Shown here piece by piece: positions 62,282 to 64,000 of a stretch of DNA of 64,000 nucleotides; position 1 is the stretch's first letter, and every line of letters begins with the position of its first letter. The DNA is from Acinetobacter pollinis. GTDB lineage: Bacteria; Pseudomonadota; Gammaproteobacteria; Pseudomonadales; Moraxellaceae. The position numbers were made by a program, and so were the translations under genes. The stretch is from the NCBI RefSeq assembly GCF_015627175.1, contig NZ_VTDQ01000010.1, forward strand, positions 1-64,000, read 5' to 3'. The notes under the pieces are model-generated. The model was not told where the DNA came from. It worked only from the letters and a program-made list of their open reading frames with translations, and made no database searches.

Positions 62282-64000
62282 ATGCTTAATCAATTTCTGA
62301 AGTCGGTACTCACGGGGTGTATGGCAACAGCACTTTTTGGAGCAGCAGTCGTTACGCATGCAGAAGAACAAGCACAAATACGTCCAGATACATTAACGGT
62401 GATTGGTTATCATGAAGTCACAAATCAGGCTAACGATGCAATTATTCCACTATATGCAGTGACTACAGAAAATTTTGAGAGTCAGGTGAGATGGTTACAA
62501 CAAGATGGGTTTCATTTTATTTCTGTCAATGATTTAATTCAGGCAAATGCAGGTAAATTAAAACTACCAAGTAAACCTGTATTACTTACTGTTGATGATG
62601 GTTATGAATCATTTTACAGTAATATTTATCCGTTCGTAAAAGAAAACAAAATACCAGTTGTACTGGCTGTAGTAGGTTCGTGGGTAGATACACCATCCGA
62701 TAAGGATGTACATTTTGGTGATGCTGAAGTTAAGCGAAATAAAATACTAACATGGTCACAAATTAAAGAAATGAGTGATAGTGGTTATGTTGAGATCGCA
62801 AGTCATAGTTATGACTTACACCGTGGTGTATTGGGGAACCCTCAAGGAAACTCAGAGCCAGCAGCCACAACAAGAATTTATGATCCAAGAACCAATAAAT
62901 ACGAATCAGATAAAGCATATCATCAACGGATATATAATGATTTAAAGAAAAATAATGAAGCATTTAAGTCACATGGTATTCCAACACCAAGAGTTATGGT
63001 GTGGCCATATGGGCGTTATAATATGGAAGGTGTGAGTGTTGCTAAAGCATTAGGAATGCCTGTCACTATTACATTAGATGATGGGCCAGCAGATTATAAA
63101 AAATCATTAAACTCCTTAAATCGTATTTTAATTGAACACAACATGACAACAAGCGATCTTGAGCGAGAAATTGAGAACCGCGAGAAAAATTTGGGTGACA
63201 ATTATCGACCTCAAAAGATTATGCATGTTGATCTAGACTATATTTATGATAAAGATCTTGCTCAGGAAGAAAGAAATTTAGGTGCATTATTAGATCGAAT
63301 TCAAAAAATGAATGTGAATACAGTATATTTACAAGCATTTTCTGATACGGATGCAAATGGTTCGGCAGATATGGTGTATTTCCCGAATCGCTATATTCCG
63401 ATGCGTCAAGATTTATTTAATCGAGTTGCTTGGCAAATTGCAAAGCGTACACAGGTTAGACGTATATATGCTTGGATGCCTCTTTATGCATGGGAGTTAC
63501 CTAAGTCAAATTCTGCTTCTAAAGATCTGGTTGTAACAGAGCAACCTAAAAATAGCGATCATTTAAATATGGGATATATTCGTTTATCTCCATTTTCACC
63601 CAAAGCACAAAAAGTGATTGAAGGGATTTATGAGGATCTAGGAAAATCTGCAAGTTTCAATGGTGTACTATTTCATGATGATACGACACTGTCTGATTAT
63701 GAGGATTCAAGTCCTGAGGCATTAAAAGCTTATAAGGATGCAGGTTTGTCGACCGACTTAGATGCTGTTCGTAAAGATGACCAAAGCTTACAGAAGTGGA
63801 CGGCGTTTAAAACAAAAACTATTGATGATTTTGCAATGAAAGTTGCTGGAGATTTACGTCAATATCAACCTGCTTTATTAACTGCCAGAAATATGTATGC
63901 ACAAGTGGTACTCAATCCTTATGCAGAAAATTGGTATTCACAATCATTAGAACAATCTTTAAATCGCTATGACTTTACCGCAATTATGGCCATGCCATAT
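62282..64000 (+). CDS. pgaB: PgaB, poly-beta-1,6-N-acetylglucosamine N-deacetylase (3' end cut by window)
   Basis: 573 codons are visible with no stop before the window edge. The N-terminus is a signal peptide (residues 1-27, cleavage near THA-EE); an LTGC sequence at 10-13 resembles a lipobox but sits too early. The polysaccharide-deacetylase domain (about 40-290) carries LLTVDDGYESF and EIASHSYDLHRG with the metal ligands. The C-terminal glycoside-hydrolase-like domain begins near 310 (MHVDLDYIYD) and runs through FHDDTTLSDYE to DFTAIMAMPY at the edge. PgaB trims acetyl groups from PNAG during export. pgaA is not upstream; pgaC and pgaD may follow outside. Confidence 0.92.
   Translation, partial: MLNQFLKSVLTGCMATALFGAAVVTHAEEQAQIRPDTLTVIGYHEVTNQANDAIIPLYAVTTENFESQVRWLQQDGFHFISVNDLIQANAGKLKLPSKPVLLTVDDGYESFYSNIYPFVKENKIPVVLAVVGSWVDTPSDKDVHFGDAEVKRNKILTWSQIKEMSDSGYVEIASHSYDLHRGVLGNPQGNSEPAATTRIYDPRTNKYESDKAYHQRIYNDLKKNNEAFKSHGIPTPRVMVWPYGRYNMEGVSVAKALGMPVTITLDDGPADYKKSLNSLNRILIEHNMTTSDLEREIENREKNLGDNYRPQKIMHVDLDYIYDKDLAQEERNLGALLDRIQKMNVNTVYLQAFSDTDANGSADMVYFPNRYIPMRQDLFNRVAWQIAKRTQVRRIYAWMPLYAWELPKSNSASKDLVVTEQPKNSDHLNMGYIRLSPFSPKAQKVIEGIYEDLGKSASFNGVLFHDDTTLSDYEDSSPEALKAYKDAGLSTDLDAVRKDDQSLQKWTAFKTKTIDDFAMKVAGDLRQYQPALLTARNMYAQVVLNPYAENWYSQSLEQSLNRYDFTAIMAMPY

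Overview
The window is AT-rich, gene-dense chromosomal DNA that looks like Acinetobacter (Moraxellaceae, Gammaproteobacteria). The evidence is the 24-residue PqqA of Acinetobacter type, the pqqABCDE plus M19 dipeptidase order, the kdsD-kdsC-lptC-lptA-lptB block, and a siderophore cluster whose gene content and order match the fimsbactin (fbs) locus described from A. baumannii and A. baylyi. Species cannot be fixed from the sequence alone.

Layout. 1-532: the edge of an IS630-type element inserted into an Lrp/AsnC regulator gene, leaving a truncated pseudogene. 729-4423: nucleoside/ribose salvage (ribokinase, divergent from a CNT nucleoside transporter and a nucleoside hydrolase). 4544-8836: the pqq operon, including pqqA, which is too short for normal ORF finders, and an attenuator-like hairpin between pqqA and pqqB. 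8879-9532: queH. 9678-13667: a TonB receptor, a small His/Met/Cys-rich DUF2946-type protein and a divergent PepSY membrane protein, probably a metal or siderophore-iron uptake unit. 13697-17124: LPS transport and Kdo genes. 17318-18861: cysS and a tRNA-Gly(GCC) with a near-ideal promoter. 19115-19999: a solitary GltI-like binding protein.

20064-44952 is a complete catechol/oxazoline/hydroxamate siderophore locus in four divergently arranged units: PPTase and type II thioesterase (minus); TonB receptor, MFS importer, DUF2470-SIP reductase and MATE exporter (plus); an AraC/PchR-like regulator (minus); and a ten-gene biosynthetic operon (plus). The operon makes 2,3-dihydroxybenzoate (isochorismate synthase, isochorismatase, dehydrogenase), assembles it with serine on three NRPS proteins (ArCP-Cy-PCP; Cy-A-degenerate PCP; C-PCP-C) charged by a DHB-AMP ligase, and makes N-acetyl-N-hydroxyputrescine from ornithine (decarboxylase, flavin monooxygenase, acetyltransferase). 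Fur-box-like sequences lie in both divergent spacers, two in each.

45114-61979 is mostly housekeeping: thiG-thiS, a DUF423 gene, rpoH, a TusA-like gene, a cold-shock gene, an RhlB-like helicase, a nitroreductase, gpsA, sixA, pyrD, cvpA, purF, rpsU-yqeY, tsaD and small enzymes. Two odd genes stand out here: an M48-peptidase-like membrane protein whose HExxH site is gone (55364-57253), and a HolD-like protein interrupted by 15 Leu-Glu-Lys repeats built on a perfect 9-bp tandem repeat (57319-58050). The window ends inside pgaB, which has no pgaA in front of it.

Most relevant to the search for something unusual are the split tandem cyclization domains and the serine-less carrier domain of the siderophore NRPS, the LEK-repeat protein, the dead M48 protein, the metal-uptake trio, and the hairpin between the last two siderophore genes. 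The siderophore system itself is known; several of its details deserve testing.
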